From Bin80 sp965220935 (GTDB taxonomy: Bacteria > Bacteroidota > Rhodothermia > Rhodothermales > Bin80): a DNA stretch of 64,000 bases. Location: contig OZ244857.1 in the NCBI GenBank assembly GCA_965220935.1, forward strand, positions 248,001 to 312,000, read 5' to 3'. Shown piece after piece: positions 1 through 9,550 of this stretch. A program made the translations under genes and the position numbers. Below the pieces are notes generated by a model. The model had not been told where the DNA came from. It ran no database searches and saw nothing but the letters and a program-made list of their open reading frames with translations. Each line of letters begins with the position of its first letter. Within the stretch, counting starts at the first letter, position 1.

Positions 1-2313
1 GCATACCGTGGAAGTTGGGAAAAAGCCTTGATTAGAAAGCCCGATCAGGGACTCATCGCGCGAAAAACCACCAGCACCATCGTTCAAATACAAACGATCA
101 ACTAGAGCGGAGCTACTGCTGGGCAGTTCACTTGATCCACTCGCAACATATAGATCATGATCGCCATCACCATCAATATCCAGCCATGCGCAGTCTACAT
201 CTTCGGAAATAGCATCCTGCTCAAGAGCATCTTGTTTGAATTCCGTAAAGGAGCCGTGGTCGGTTTGGACAAAAATTGCTCCTGGCTGATTGCGGGCCCC
301 TCCAAGGTAGAGGTCATATCGTCCGTCCCCATTAGCATCCCCTTTGCATATTGATGGCCCTTCTGTAGAGCGCATGTGAAACAGTAAAGGTTGTTGATCA
401 AAATCACTGAATGGGTTCTCAATGTGTTGCCATATGAGCCCAATGGAGTCAGGATGAATTGGAACCATGAGCGGAGTATAGTTTTCTGGCCGTTCAGGTC
501 TATGAGACTTTGGAGGGGGAGGTTCGTGAAGAACAAGGCGTTGATTTGTTGTAACATTTTGATCAACGGTCATTGCCCCACTCGGCCAATGGGTGACAAG
601 TGAATCTAAGGTCGTAACGTTAAGCCCAAGTCCCAGATGTAGCACTGGATCAACACTACTTTGAAATCCACGGACTGGCTGTTGCTCAATATACCAGAGT
701 GTTTCTTCTTTCCATGCACTGATCTGTGCACCTATCGCATGCGTATTCGCAGGTGCACCTTTGAGCTGAATCTGAAGCCAGCGGCGCTTGGGGTAATGAT
801 CTACGGCTCGGTTGCGAAATAACATTGGTGCGCTCCCGACATTATTGATGACTAAATCTAAATCTCCGTCCAGATCCAAATCCCCATAGGCGTTGCCATT
901 CGAAAACCCAGGTGTAGCGAGTCCCCAGATCTCAGTGATGTCTTTGTAAGGACGTTTTTCTTGGCCAGCAAACATGTGATTGGCAATTGGCCGGGTGGGA
1001 ATCATTTCAATGAGGGTTTTCCAGTCCACATAATTTTCACTGGTAAGGATATTACGTGTATCCTCATCACGAACCGCTTCAAGGTAATCGGCATCTGTGA
1101 GGTCGCGATAAATTCCATTTGCGACAAATATATCTCGAATTCCATCGTGATCGTAATCGGCAATCAATGCGCCCCAGCTCCAATCGCTCGCATCTACTTG
1201 AAATTGTCTTCCTGCCTCTGAGAAACGAATGGTGGAATGTAGGTCATGACCGCGGTTTAATTGTAAGGTGTTTCGCGTAAACTGATGATAGTAGTCGTCA
1301 CGGATATAGGCTTGATAACGCCCCCAGCTATCAAATGCTGAAACTGTCTTGAGACGACGATCAGAGGCAGGGAGCATATCGGTTACAAAAATATCTAAGT
1401 ATCCATCACCGTTCACATCCGCAATATCTGATCCCATTGCCGCAGCGCTGATACTATTGATACTGTTGCGTAGTGATTCGCTGAACGTTCCATTTTGATT
1501 GTTGATATACAGGTAGTCAAACTCAAAAAAATCATTGGAGATGTATAGATCTGGCCATCCATCCCGATTAATGTCGCTAACGGTTGCTCCGAGCCCAAAA
1601 CCGATCTCACTACGATATATTCCTGCACTTTCTGTGACATCAGTAAACATTGATGTGGGCCAATCATTGCGAAGTAGCTTGTCCCCTCCATAGGGATGTG
1701 GAACATGACGCGTATTGATTTCTAGATTGAAATCTCCAATGCTTCGGAAGGAGTTATTAACAAGAAACATATCCAAATCTCCGTCAAGATCATAGTCCAA
1801 GAAGGTGGCGTGAGTAGAGAGGCCTTCGTCATCAAGTCCATAAGCGCGTCCAAGTTCTTCAAAGCGACCGTTGCCTTGATTGATATATAATTCATTGCGA
1901 CGATCATCATCTTGTACAAATCCAGAGTTACAGACATAGATATCTAGGAGTCCATCACCGTTGATATCGGCCATTGTCACACCAGTGCTCCAAGCGCGCT
2001 GTCCCATGACTCCAGCTTGTTCTGATATATCCTTGAACTGGAAACCTCCTTCATTCAAATAGAGCCTGTTTGGGGTTTGATTGCCGGTGAGAAACACATC
2101 GGGGAGGCCATCATCATTAATGTCTCCAAACGCCACACCACCGCCATTATAGAAATTCCTGTACCTATACACATTGAATTCATCTGCATACTGGAGAATA
2201 TTTTGAAAATCAATTCCCGCTTCTAGTGCGTCTATTTGCTCAAAAAGAGGTCCCTTATCCGAGGAGCATGCGGCGAAGAGCAGAGTCAATACTGCAAGTA
2301 ATCGATTAATCAT
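1..2313 (-). CDS. VCBS/FG-GAP repeat lipoprotein with ASPIC/UnbV domain, partial (runs off window start)
   Basis: The frame is open from an ATG at 2313 to base 1 (771 codons), so the C-terminus lies outside the window. The N-terminus is a lipoprotein signal (MINRLLAVLTLLFAACSSD, lipobox FAAC), implying export and lipid anchoring. The body carries repeated Asp-rich calcium-loop motifs of the DxDxDGxxD kind (for example DIDGDGDHDLY), typical of beta-propeller VCBS/FG-GAP repeats. An ASPIC/UnbV-like segment (around residues 500-560, GFQSSVDPVLHLGLG) is followed by a second run of repeats. It overlaps the upstream lipoprotein gene by 8 bp (ATGATTAA), so the two are probably translationally coupled. 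A paralogue lies at 9551-11344. In this phylum such proteins often sit in SusD/TonB-type surface operons, but the substrate or partner cannot be read from the sequence. Confidence 0.85.
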   Translation of the reverse strand, partial: MINRLLAVLTLLFAACSSDKGPLFEQIDALEAGIDFQNILQYADEFNVYRYRNFYNGGGVAFGDINDDGLPDVFLTGNQTPNRLYLNEGGFQFKDISEQAGVMGQRAWSTGVTMADINGDGLLDIYVCNSGFVQDDDRRNELYINQGNGRFEELGRAYGLDDEGLSTHATFLDYDLDGDLDMFLVNNSFRSIGDFNLEINTRHVPHPYGGDKLLRNDWPTSMFTDVTESAGIYRSEIGFGLGATVSDINRDGWPDLYISNDFFEFDYLYINNQNGTFSESLRNSINSISAAAMGSDIADVNGDGYLDIFVTDMLPASDRRLKTVSAFDSWGRYQAYIRDDYYHQFTRNTLQLNRGHDLHSTIRFSEAGRQFQVDASDWSWGALIADYDHDGIRDIFVANGIYRDLTDADYLEAVRDEDTRNILTSENYVDWKTLIEMIPTRPIANHMFAGQEKRPYKDITEIWGLATPGFSNGNAYGDLDLDGDLDLVINNVGSAPMLFRNRAVDHYPKRRWLQIQLKGAPANTHAIGAQISAWKEETLWYIEQQPVRGFQSSVDPVLHLGLGLNVTTLDSLVTHWPSGAMTVDQNVTTNQRLVLHEPPPPKSHRPERPENYTPLMVPIHPDSIGLIWQHIENPFSDFDQQPLLFHMRSTEGPSICKGDANGDGRYDLYLGGARNQPGAIFVQTDHGSFTEFKQDALEQDAISEDVDCAWLDIDGDGDHDLYVASGSSELPSSSSALVDRLYLNDGAGGFSRDESLIGLSNQGFFPTSTVC

Positions 2314-2878
2314 CTTCTAGCGGGGGCATCGTGTGAAGATCAGTAATTTTGACAAGAACTTCACGGTCGGTCGCGCGCTCAATGGTGATCTGTCGGTTGG
2401 CATCAATTTTAAAAAATTGAGGGCGAATCCCAATAGTGGGGATCAGTTTTTCTTGGCTTGAAAATTCAGATCCATACCAATGTTGCATGAGGTTCAGTAC
2501 ATCATAAATGAGGCTATCAGCCCAAAGGCGTTGATTCCATGGAGCCCAGCTGTCGTAGGAAAAGCGAACTCGCATTTGGGCGATACGATCATCCACGAAG
2601 TCGGGATAATATAGCATGGTGGCCTCAAATGGAAATGTATCCGAAAGGTTATACTTCACAAATCTATTTCTAGGGCCATGGGTGACCAGTCCGCGGCTAT
2701 TCAAGGCCCGACTAGAATCATAGAAGGCTTGGCGCGGCATTGTTAACTCGTAATTGAAAAAAAGTGTATGAACTGTATCGGATCGTAAAGATTCACGAGC
2801 CAGCATCTTCTGATAGGATGTCGTTGAGCCCTCGCAAGCTATGACAGTTAGAAGTATTAGAATACCTATCCAGCGCAT
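2306..2878 (-). CDS. Hypothetical lipoprotein upstream of the VCBS lipoprotein
   Basis: I do not recognise a named family. The start chosen is the ATG at 2878, because it gives a clean lipoprotein signal (MRWIGILILLTVIACEGS, lipobox VIAC). A TTG at 2920 would add an acidic N-terminus that does not suit a signal peptide. The mature part is about 170 residues, mixed charged/aromatic, without membrane segments. Its stop codon overlaps the start of the VCBS/ASPIC lipoprotein by 8 bp, so the two look co-transcribed and probably act together at the cell surface. That role is inference from context. Confidence 0.7.
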   Translation of the reverse strand: MRWIGILILLTVIACEGSTTSYQKMLARESLRSDTVHTLFFNYELTMPRQAFYDSSRALNSRGLVTHGPRNRFVKYNLSDTFPFEATMLYYPDFVDDRIAQMRVRFSYDSWAPWNQRLWADSLIYDVLNLMQHWYGSEFSSQEKLIPTIGIRPQFFKIDANRQITIERATDREVLVKITDLHTMPPLEDD

Positions 2879-3366
2879 GAAGAATAAGTCAGATTCAAGG
2901 TTTGTGTAACGGTCAGACAAAGCGAATGAGCAGTCAACATTTACAGCGCCAGTATTTCAGCGCTATATTCAGGGACATATCCTGTCAATTGGTGATCACA
3001 TTATAGATAAAGGATGGTGTTAAAATACAAACGGTGATTTAAATCCCATCATATTCATGATCACCTTAAGATTTCTTAGAATTCATAATCTGTGATAAAT
3101 TTTTGGTTCAACCACGATTTGTGTGGATATAGTTTCAAATACAAGCGCAGGTTTCAAATCCAATTGACATGGATCAATGTATGCCTTATTTATGGTGGCT
3201 GTCTGGCGATGTGATTCGCCTATAAGGTCAAAAACGTTTACTCGGGAACCTTTCCAATCCATGACTGTAGGAGATTTTTATTGGTTTAAAACAATAGAAT
3301 AGGAGTTTACATTTGGCACCAGTTTCTTTTTGAATCATATCATATATCACCAAGCCGATATTCTTC
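2879..3366. other. Intergenic region between divergent surface genes
   Basis: About 490 bases of AT-rich sequence separate the minus-strand lipoprotein pair from the plus-strand leader ORF and FN3-repeat gene. Both promoters should lie here. I see no convincing coding frame, tRNA or strong hairpin. Confidence 0.5.
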
Positions 3367-3495
3367 ATGGGATTTTTCAACATTCTACTCTACGTTTCTT
3401 TTATGGCTCACGGATCTGATGTGAGTCCTGATGCTCTGTTTACAGGTGTGACTGACCCTGTTCTGCTGTCTACCCCCCCCCCCCCCCATTTTTAG
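3367..3495 (+). CDS. Short leader ORF ending in the poly-C tract (possible N-terminus of the FN3 protein)
   Basis: An ATG at 3367 opens a 42-codon frame with a hydrophobic start (MGFFNILLYVSFMAHGS), a short polar stretch and a Pro run encoded by the poly-C tract, ending at TAG (3493-3495). It looks like a weak signal peptide. The tract has 15 Cs here. Adding one C (or removing two) would carry this frame through FLVEQRR into the 1827-codon FN3 frame, which otherwise has only a GTG start and no signal peptide. The simplest reading is the severed 5' end of the FN3 gene in an out-of-phase state. A homopolymer sequencing error is the alternative. Confidence 0.45.
   Translation: MGFFNILLYVSFMAHGSDVSPDALFTGVTDPVLLSTPPPPHF
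3473..3487. repeat. Poly-C homopolymer (15 C) at the 5' end of the FN3-repeat gene
   Basis: Fifteen consecutive Cs separate a leader-like ORF (frame of 3367) from the FN3-repeat frame. Homopolymers of this length are classic slipped-strand sites that switch surface proteins on and off. At 15 C the frames are disjoint; 13 or 16 C would fuse them. Confidence 0.8.
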
Positions 3496-3527
3496 TTGAG
3501 CAGCGTCGCATATCAGAGTTTGACGAT

Positions 3528-6500
3528 GTGCAAGAGATGGATTCCTATGACCGCACAGGTGACCAAGTCGCCTCTTCAAGAACAAGCACGCGGTCTGTGC
3601 TTCCGCACTTTTCTGAGAAGGGCCCTATTAAGTCCAAAAAACGCGTACCCGGCAAACCCACGGGCGTAACCGTTGCACCCTATGAAACCGGGCGCAATGC
3701 ACGCGAGACCCTTTCCATTTCCTGGACGGCCAACCCGAATGGGAATAAAGCCATCACAGGGCATGAGATTGAGTGGTCGTCGGATGGAACCTCAGACTGG
3801 AAGGATCTTCGCACGGTTGCAGGCGGACTAACGGAAACGCTTTTCACTGGCCTCTCGCCAGGCACCACGCGCCATATCCGGATCCGAAGTAGGGATGACG
3901 AAGGCGATAGCCCCTGGTCCGACGTCAAATCAGGGACGACCAATCCGGTGGGCAGACCAGGTCCACCTGCGACGAGTTCAGCCACGGTTAGTTCATCCAC
4001 TATTAATCTTTCGTGGACCGCACCATTGGATGATGGAGGCTCGCCGATTACGGCATACGCGATTTCGGGTTATGTAGATGATGGTAAGTTTGCGCCTGAG
4101 ACTAGCTTTTCAGCCACCACCAAACCTGATGTCAGAAGTTACACTGTCACTGGGCTTATGGCATCCACAAAATATATCATTAGTATAAATGCAAGAAATT
4201 CTGTTGGTATCAGTCAAACTGCTCAAGTTATCCAAGCCACCACTAATGCAGTGGGCAGACCAGGTCCACCTGCGACGAGTTCAGCCACGGTTAGTTCATC
4301 CACTATTAATCTTTCGTGGACCGCACCATTGGATGATGGAGGCTCGCCGATTACGGCATACGCGATTTCGGGTTATGTAGATGATGGTAAGTTTGCGCCT
4401 GAGACTAGCTTTTCAGCCATCACCAAACCTGATGTCAGAAGTTACACTGTCACTGGGCTTATGGCATCCACAAAATATATCATTAGTATAAATGCAAGAA
4501 ATTCTGTTGGTATCAGTCAAACTGCTCAAGTTATCCAAGCCACCACCGCGGCCATCACCGCCCCGGCCGCTCCGACGGGATTAACGGCCACGGCCATGGG
4601 TCCGACGAAGATCAAGTTAACATGGACGGCCCCTTCGGACAACGGCGGCGCGGCCATCACGGGCTACAAGATTGAGTCAAGGCTGCGATCCGAAACCAGC
4701 TTCAGCACTCTCGTCACTGACACCAAAACCACCAAAACGGACACGACACATACCGGACTCGCGCCATCGACCCAGCGGTTTTACCGGGTCCGCGCGATCA
4801 ATTCCGAAGGAGCAGGGGCGGCATCCAGTTCCGCCACGGCCATCACCGCGGCCGCCACGCGCCCCAGTGCCCCCAGGAATCTGACCGCCACGGCTTCGGG
4901 CCGCACCACGATCATCCTAAACTGGACGGCCCCTGCAGATGACGGCGGCTCACCCATTACCTATTATCGCGTTGGCGTGTCAACGAATCAAGGAACTAGT
5001 TGGACCGGTTTGGCCGACGTCCGGGGAGCCACCACCTATTCGCATACGGGACTTTCGGCGGGGACGCGGCGCGATTACCGGGTGGTTGCGGCCAATAGTT
5101 CGGGGCGGGGCTTTAGTGATCGCTCGAATGTGGCCAATGCCACGACCGACGCAGCCACAGCTCCGGGTGTGCCCAGGAATGTAACCGCCACGGCCGACGG
5201 GCAAACGGTGATCAATCTGAGATGGGATGCGCCTGCCGACAATGGGGGCAGGGCCATTACGGGCTACCGGGTGCAGTGGTCGTCCAACGGAAATGCGCCA
5301 TGGACGAATGTTACGCCTGCACACACCGGAACAGGTCGCACCTACCGCCATACGGGGCTCAGCGCAGGCACGACGCGACATTACCGGGTCTTTGCCCGCA
5401 ACTCGGTGGGTGAGGGCACCAGTTCTGGTACCGTCAATGCGACCACGGCGGCCGCACCGGCCCTCACCACGCCCGCGGCCCCCACGGGGTTAAGGGCCGA
5501 GGCCGAAGGCCCGGAAACGATCAGCCTATCCTGGAACGCGCCCACCAATACCGGGGGCGCAGCCATCACCGGCTACCAGATTGAAGTCTCTCCCAATGGC
5601 ACTAGTAACTGGGATGATTTGGTGGCCAATACCAAGTCCACCACGACCGGCTATGTCCATAGGGGCTTGGATGCCGGCACCAGGCGGTTTTACCGGGTCA
5701 GCGCGATCAATTCGGAGGGAACGGGGGCCGCCTCCAATGTGGACGATGCCACGACCCTCCCTGCCACGGTCCCTGCAGCCCCTACGGAGTTGACCGCTGC
5801 GCACGATGGGCAAACGACCATCAATCTGTCTTGGAAAGCCCCCACCAATACCGGCGGCGTGCCGCTTATCGGGTACCGGATTGAAGTCTCGCCCAATGGC
5901 ACGGACACGTGGACCAATGTTACGCCTGCACACGCGGGAACGGGGCGCACCTACAGCCATACGGGGCTCACGGCCGGCACGACGCGGCATTACCGGGTCT
6001 ATGCCAGAAATTCAAAGGGGACCAGTGCAGCGTCCAATGTGGCCAATGCCACGACCGCCGCCGTCAAAGCCCCGGGTGCCCCGCCCAATTTACAGGTTTT
6101 TCCTACAGGTTTTCATGATGTGAGACTTACCTGGGGACGTCCGCCCAGTGATTCGCCGATCACAGGATACAAGGTGGAATGGTCTACCGATGGTGGCACC
6201 AACTGGGAGACGTTGATTGGATACGACGATCTGACTCGGACGAGGTACGAGTTTCTCAGTAGTCGCTTGACGCCGGGGAGCGTGTTTCATTTTCGGGTTC
6301 TGGCACGCAGTGCATCGGGAGATAGTGCCCCTTCGGATGAAGTGTCGGTCACAGCCGCCTCGGCCTCTGGGTCAGGCATTGCCACCAATGTACGGGTGCG
6401 CCAGACGTCGGCCAACGCGGCGCAAATTTCCTGGGATGCCCCGACCGATCTTCCTTCCGGCCATCAGACGTTTGGATATAATGTTTACAAATCTGATGAT

Positions 6501-9011
6501 GATGGGGATTTTTGGTCACTGTTCGCACGGGATGTCACCACGACAACCTATACCGATGCTCAGGTATCGGCGGCTAAGACCTATGGGTATCGGGTTACCA
6601 CCTGGATTGGTCAGAGCGAGAACGAATCCCTTCAGAGTCAGTTCTCCGCCGCCGCTTTTCTAACGATAACGATTGCTACGGCCACAGCCCCTGATGCGCC
6701 AACGGGATTGACGGCCACGGCCTCGGGCCCGACGATCATCAATCTTTCATGGACGGCGCCATCCAATACGGGGGGCGCAGATATTACTGGCTATCGGATT
6801 GAGGTTTCGCCCAATGGCACGTCAAACTGGACCAATCAGCAGGCCAATACGAGATCCACTGCGACCACCTACGCCCATACAGGACTCAGTGCCACTACCA
6901 CGCGGCATTACCGGGTGCGTGCGATCAACTCGGTTAACTCTGGGGCGCCTTCTAATGTGGCCAATGCCACCACCGCAGCCGCGACAGCACCGGGCGCGCC
7001 GACTGGACTGACCGCAACGGCAGACGGGCAAACCATCATCAACCTGTCGTGGACCGCGCCTACCAATACCGGCGGCGCGCCCATTACGGGTTATCAGATT
7101 GAGGTCTCGCCCAGTGGCACCAGTAACTGGTCGGACTTGGTGGCGAATACGACTGCGACCACATATGCGCACACAGGGCTTTCGGCAGGCGTGACGCGTC
7201 ACTATCGGGTGCGTGCGATCAATTCGGTTGGACCGGGGGCTGTATCGGCAACAACCAGTGCAACCACCGACACGCCCAATGCCACCGTGCCCGCTGCGCC
7301 CACGCAGCTCACCGCGACAGCTGCAGGGCGAACCAGCATCAACCTGTCGTGGACCGCACCTACCAATACCGGCGGCGCGGCGATTACGGGCTACCAGATT
7401 GAAGTGTCTAATACGGGAACAGCGAACACATGGACCAATTTGGTGGCCAATACCCAGTCCACCACGACCACCTATGCGCACACAGGGCTTTCGGCAGGCG
7501 TGACGCGTCACTATCGGGTGCGTGCGATCAATTCGGTTGGACCGGGGGCTGTATCGTCGACAAGTAGCGCCACTACCGACACGCCCAATGCCACAGTGCC
7601 CGATGCTCCCTCGCAGCTCACCGCGACAGCTGCAGGGCGAACCAGCATCAACCTGTCGTGGACGGCACCCTCTGATAATGGGGGTGCGACGATCACCGGC
7701 TATCAGATTGAAGTCTCTAATGCGGGGGCTTGGTCGGAGCTGGCGACGACCAGGGCGACCACCTATACGCACACCAATCTCGCTGCGGGTACGACGCAGG
7801 TTTATCGAGTCCGTGCGGTTAATAGCGTTGGCAATAGCGATGCATCCAATACCGTCAGTGCCACCACCGATGCCCTGGCAACGCCCGATGCGCCCACAGA
7901 GTTAACGATCACAGCGTCGGGGCCATCGACCCTGGTTCTCTCGTGGACCGCGCCCTTAGATGACGGAGGATCTGCGATCACGGGCTACCGCATTGACACA
8001 TCGTCTGATGGACAATCGGATTGGACGGTCTTGGTGGCCAGTACACCGTCGACCACGTATACCGTCACCAATCTGCCCCCTCCTGTCTATTTTCGGGTGA
8101 TTGCGCTTAATGCCATTGGTCAGGGCACACCATCGGAGGTGGTCAATGTCACGCCCAAGGCCTTATCGCTAAGCAGCACGATCAGCGATCAAATCTATCC
8201 GATTGGGCAGCCCATCGCTCAGGTGATGCTTCCAGAGGCGCGCGATGGCACCGCGCCCTATACCTACACCTTGACACCCGACTTACCCGCGGGGCTGACG
8301 CGCTCGGAGCGCACACTCCGTGGCACCCCTTCAGAACTCACGGCGATGACATCATTTACTTGGGCCGTGCAGGACGCAACTGGGAGCGTGGCCCGTCAAG
8401 ACTTCGGCCTTGAGGTCTATCGCATGTCCTTTACAACGCGTGTGGACGATCAGGTGGTTCCAAGGGGGCAACCCATTGGAATGCTCGTCCTGCCAGAGGT
8501 GAGCGGTGGAAAAGACCCGGTCACCTATTCATTCACGGTGTTGTCCCTGCCGAGTGGGCTTTTGTTTGACCTCCCCACCCGAACTGTCAGTGGAACGCCA
8601 CTAGCCGTCACCCCACCAACGCCGATGACGTTTAAAGCCGTGGATGTGCATGGCGCGGAAGATAGTCTGAACTTTAGCATTGAGGTGGTGTCTCGAGTCC
8701 ATGCAGAAGCGCAGACCGCACTTCCTCACACGTTGACCGTGCATGCCAATTATCCGAATCCGTTTACCCGTTCCACACGCATCGTGTTTGATCTGCCGTG
8801 GCCGGCGCAAGTTGAGATAGATATTCTGGATGTTACGGGTCGGCGCGTTTATGCCCATCCTCTGGTGAGTCTGACCGCGGGGTGGGAGCATGAACTCACG
8901 CTGGATCAGTTAGACCTGCCTGCGGGGGCCTATCTCTATCGGGTCATGGCCAGCTCGCTGGAAAGTAGCGCATCAGCAGTACAGGTCGGTCATTTGATGC
9001 GGGTGCAGTGA
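3528..9011 (+). CDS. Giant secreted fibronectin type III repeat protein with T9SS-like C-terminal domain
   Basis: 1827 codons. From about residue 38 to 1543 there are roughly 15 tandem FN3 domains, each with PxAPTxLTAT near the start, SWTAP, GGxxITGY and HYRVRAINSxG. Two putative Ig (He_PIG-like) domains follow (about 1544-1722, SGLLFDLPTRTVSGTP type). The end (about 1735-1827) has the NYPNPF ... ILDVTGRRV ... LPAGAYLYRV layout of C-terminal sorting domains used by type IX secretion. This suggests a long surface or secreted adhesin-like or polymer-binding protein; no catalytic domain is seen. The only in-frame start is GTG 3528 with no signal peptide, so expression probably depends on fusion to the leader ORF through the poly-C tract. 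FN3 domains 2 and 3 are a near-perfect tandem duplication. The repeats look more GC-rich than neighbouring genes. Confidence 0.85.
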   Translation: MQEMDSYDRTGDQVASSRTSTRSVLPHFSEKGPIKSKKRVPGKPTGVTVAPYETGRNARETLSISWTANPNGNKAITGHEIEWSSDGTSDWKDLRTVAGGLTETLFTGLSPGTTRHIRIRSRDDEGDSPWSDVKSGTTNPVGRPGPPATSSATVSSSTINLSWTAPLDDGGSPITAYAISGYVDDGKFAPETSFSATTKPDVRSYTVTGLMASTKYIISINARNSVGISQTAQVIQATTNAVGRPGPPATSSATVSSSTINLSWTAPLDDGGSPITAYAISGYVDDGKFAPETSFSAITKPDVRSYTVTGLMASTKYIISINARNSVGISQTAQVIQATTAAITAPAAPTGLTATAMGPTKIKLTWTAPSDNGGAAITGYKIESRLRSETSFSTLVTDTKTTKTDTTHTGLAPSTQRFYRVRAINSEGAGAASSSATAITAAATRPSAPRNLTATASGRTTIILNWTAPADDGGSPITYYRVGVSTNQGTSWTGLADVRGATTYSHTGLSAGTRRDYRVVAANSSGRGFSDRSNVANATTDAATAPGVPRNVTATADGQTVINLRWDAPADNGGRAITGYRVQWSSNGNAPWTNVTPAHTGTGRTYRHTGLSAGTTRHYRVFARNSVGEGTSSGTVNATTAAAPALTTPAAPTGLRAEAEGPETISLSWNAPTNTGGAAITGYQIEVSPNGTSNWDDLVANTKSTTTGYVHRGLDAGTRRFYRVSAINSEGTGAASNVDDATTLPATVPAAPTELTAAHDGQTTINLSWKAPTNTGGVPLIGYRIEVSPNGTDTWTNVTPAHAGTGRTYSHTGLTAGTTRHYRVYARNSKGTSAASNVANATTAAVKAPGAPPNLQVFPTGFHDVRLTWGRPPSDSPITGYKVEWSTDGGTNWETLIGYDDLTRTRYEFLSSRLTPGSVFHFRVLARSASGDSAPSDEVSVTAASASGSGIATNVRVRQTSANAAQISWDAPTDLPSGHQTFGYNVYKSDDDGDFWSLFARDVTTTTYTDAQVSAAKTYGYRVTTWIGQSENESLQSQFSAAAFLTITIATATAPDAPTGLTATASGPTIINLSWTAPSNTGGADITGYRIEVSPNGTSNWTNQQANTRSTATTYAHTGLSATTTRHYRVRAINSVNSGAPSNVANATTAAATAPGAPTGLTATADGQTIINLSWTAPTNTGGAPITGYQIEVSPSGTSNWSDLVANTTATTYAHTGLSAGVTRHYRVRAINSVGPGAVSATTSATTDTPNATVPAAPTQLTATAAGRTSINLSWTAPTNTGGAAITGYQIEVSNTGTANTWTNLVANTQSTTTTYAHTGLSAGVTRHYRVRAINSVGPGAVSSTSSATTDTPNATVPDAPSQLTATAAGRTSINLSWTAPSDNGGATITGYQIEVSNAGAWSELATTRATTYTHTNLAAGTTQVYRVRAVNSVGNSDASNTVSATTDALATPDAPTELTITASGPSTLVLSWTAPLDDGGSAITGYRIDTSSDGQSDWTVLVASTPSTTYTVTNLPPPVYFRVIALNAIGQGTPSEVVNVTPKALSLSSTISDQIYPIGQPIAQVMLPEARDGTAPYTYTLTPDLPAGLTRSERTLRGTPSELTAMTSFTWAVQDATGSVARQDFGLEVYRMSFTTRVDDQVVPRGQPIGMLVLPEVSGGKDPVTYSFTVLSLPSGLLFDLPTRTVSGTPLAVTPPTPMTFKAVDVHGAEDSLNFSIEVVSRVHAEAQTALPHTLTVHANYPNPFTRSTRIVFDLPWPAQVEIDILDVTGRRVYAHPLVSLTAGWEHELTLDQLDLPAGAYLYRVMASSLESSASAVQVGHLMRVQ
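3948..4553 (+). repeat. 303-bp tandem duplication encoding FN3 domains 2 and 3
   Basis: Two copies (3948-4250 and 4251-4553), each 101 codons, are identical over about 294 bases except C4117 versus T4420 (Thr to Ile). The unit begins VGRPGPPATSSATVSSS and ends just before the inter-domain linker. The other FN3 domains are much more diverged, so this duplication is recent and could expand or contract by recombination. Confidence 0.9.
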
Positions 9012-9550
9012 ATGGATGCAGTGTCTAAGGAAAACTCAGTTCTAGTTTGGCGATCCCGATGTGTGAATCAAACGAGTGGTTGAAATCAACCCAGAATAGT
9101 CACCATGACTCCATGCATGTGAGATCTCTGTCTCAGCACAAGCATTCGATTCCTGAGTGCTTGAGTACGGATTCTGGAGTGACCGGGTTCATGATGAGTC
9201 CTGCTTCAGATTTCAGGCAATCCTGATTCACCCACAAGGTGAGTGGATGAAGTTGCTTCAAGACCGTCTACAACGTAGGACAAATGTAAAAACTGGCATT
9301 CTACGTAACTTTAACATACAAAAAAATGCCCACATCCATTTGTCCGATGTTTGCAGAATCAGGTTCATGTTGGGATGTGATGAGTTATTGTGGGTGAATC
9401 CGCTAAACTCTATGTAAATTTTTCGGTGAATCGTTTGAATTGAAAATACGTCATTATGGAGAGGCACGACAAAAGATTTTCTCAGAGCAAGATTGAATCT
9501 CAATTAAGCGGATATAGGTGACGATTGTATGGGTAGACATTATAATTAGG
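9012..9550. other. Intergenic region between convergent genes
   Basis: About 540 bases between the end of the FN3 gene and the end of the minus-strand VCBS lipoprotein gene. Short open frames occur on both strands, but none resembles a known protein. I see no clear terminator hairpin. Confidence 0.4.

Noticed and set aside
1413..1937. Two minus-strand ORFs of 71-97 codons inside the first gene
   Set aside because: They are out-of-frame shadows of the partial VCBS/ASPIC lipoprotein, whose own frame is open across the whole region.
6822..7772. Long minus-strand ORF (316 codons) opposite the FN3 gene
   Set aside because: Arg/Gly-rich low-complexity product produced by the antisense of GC-rich FN3 repeats; not a real gene.
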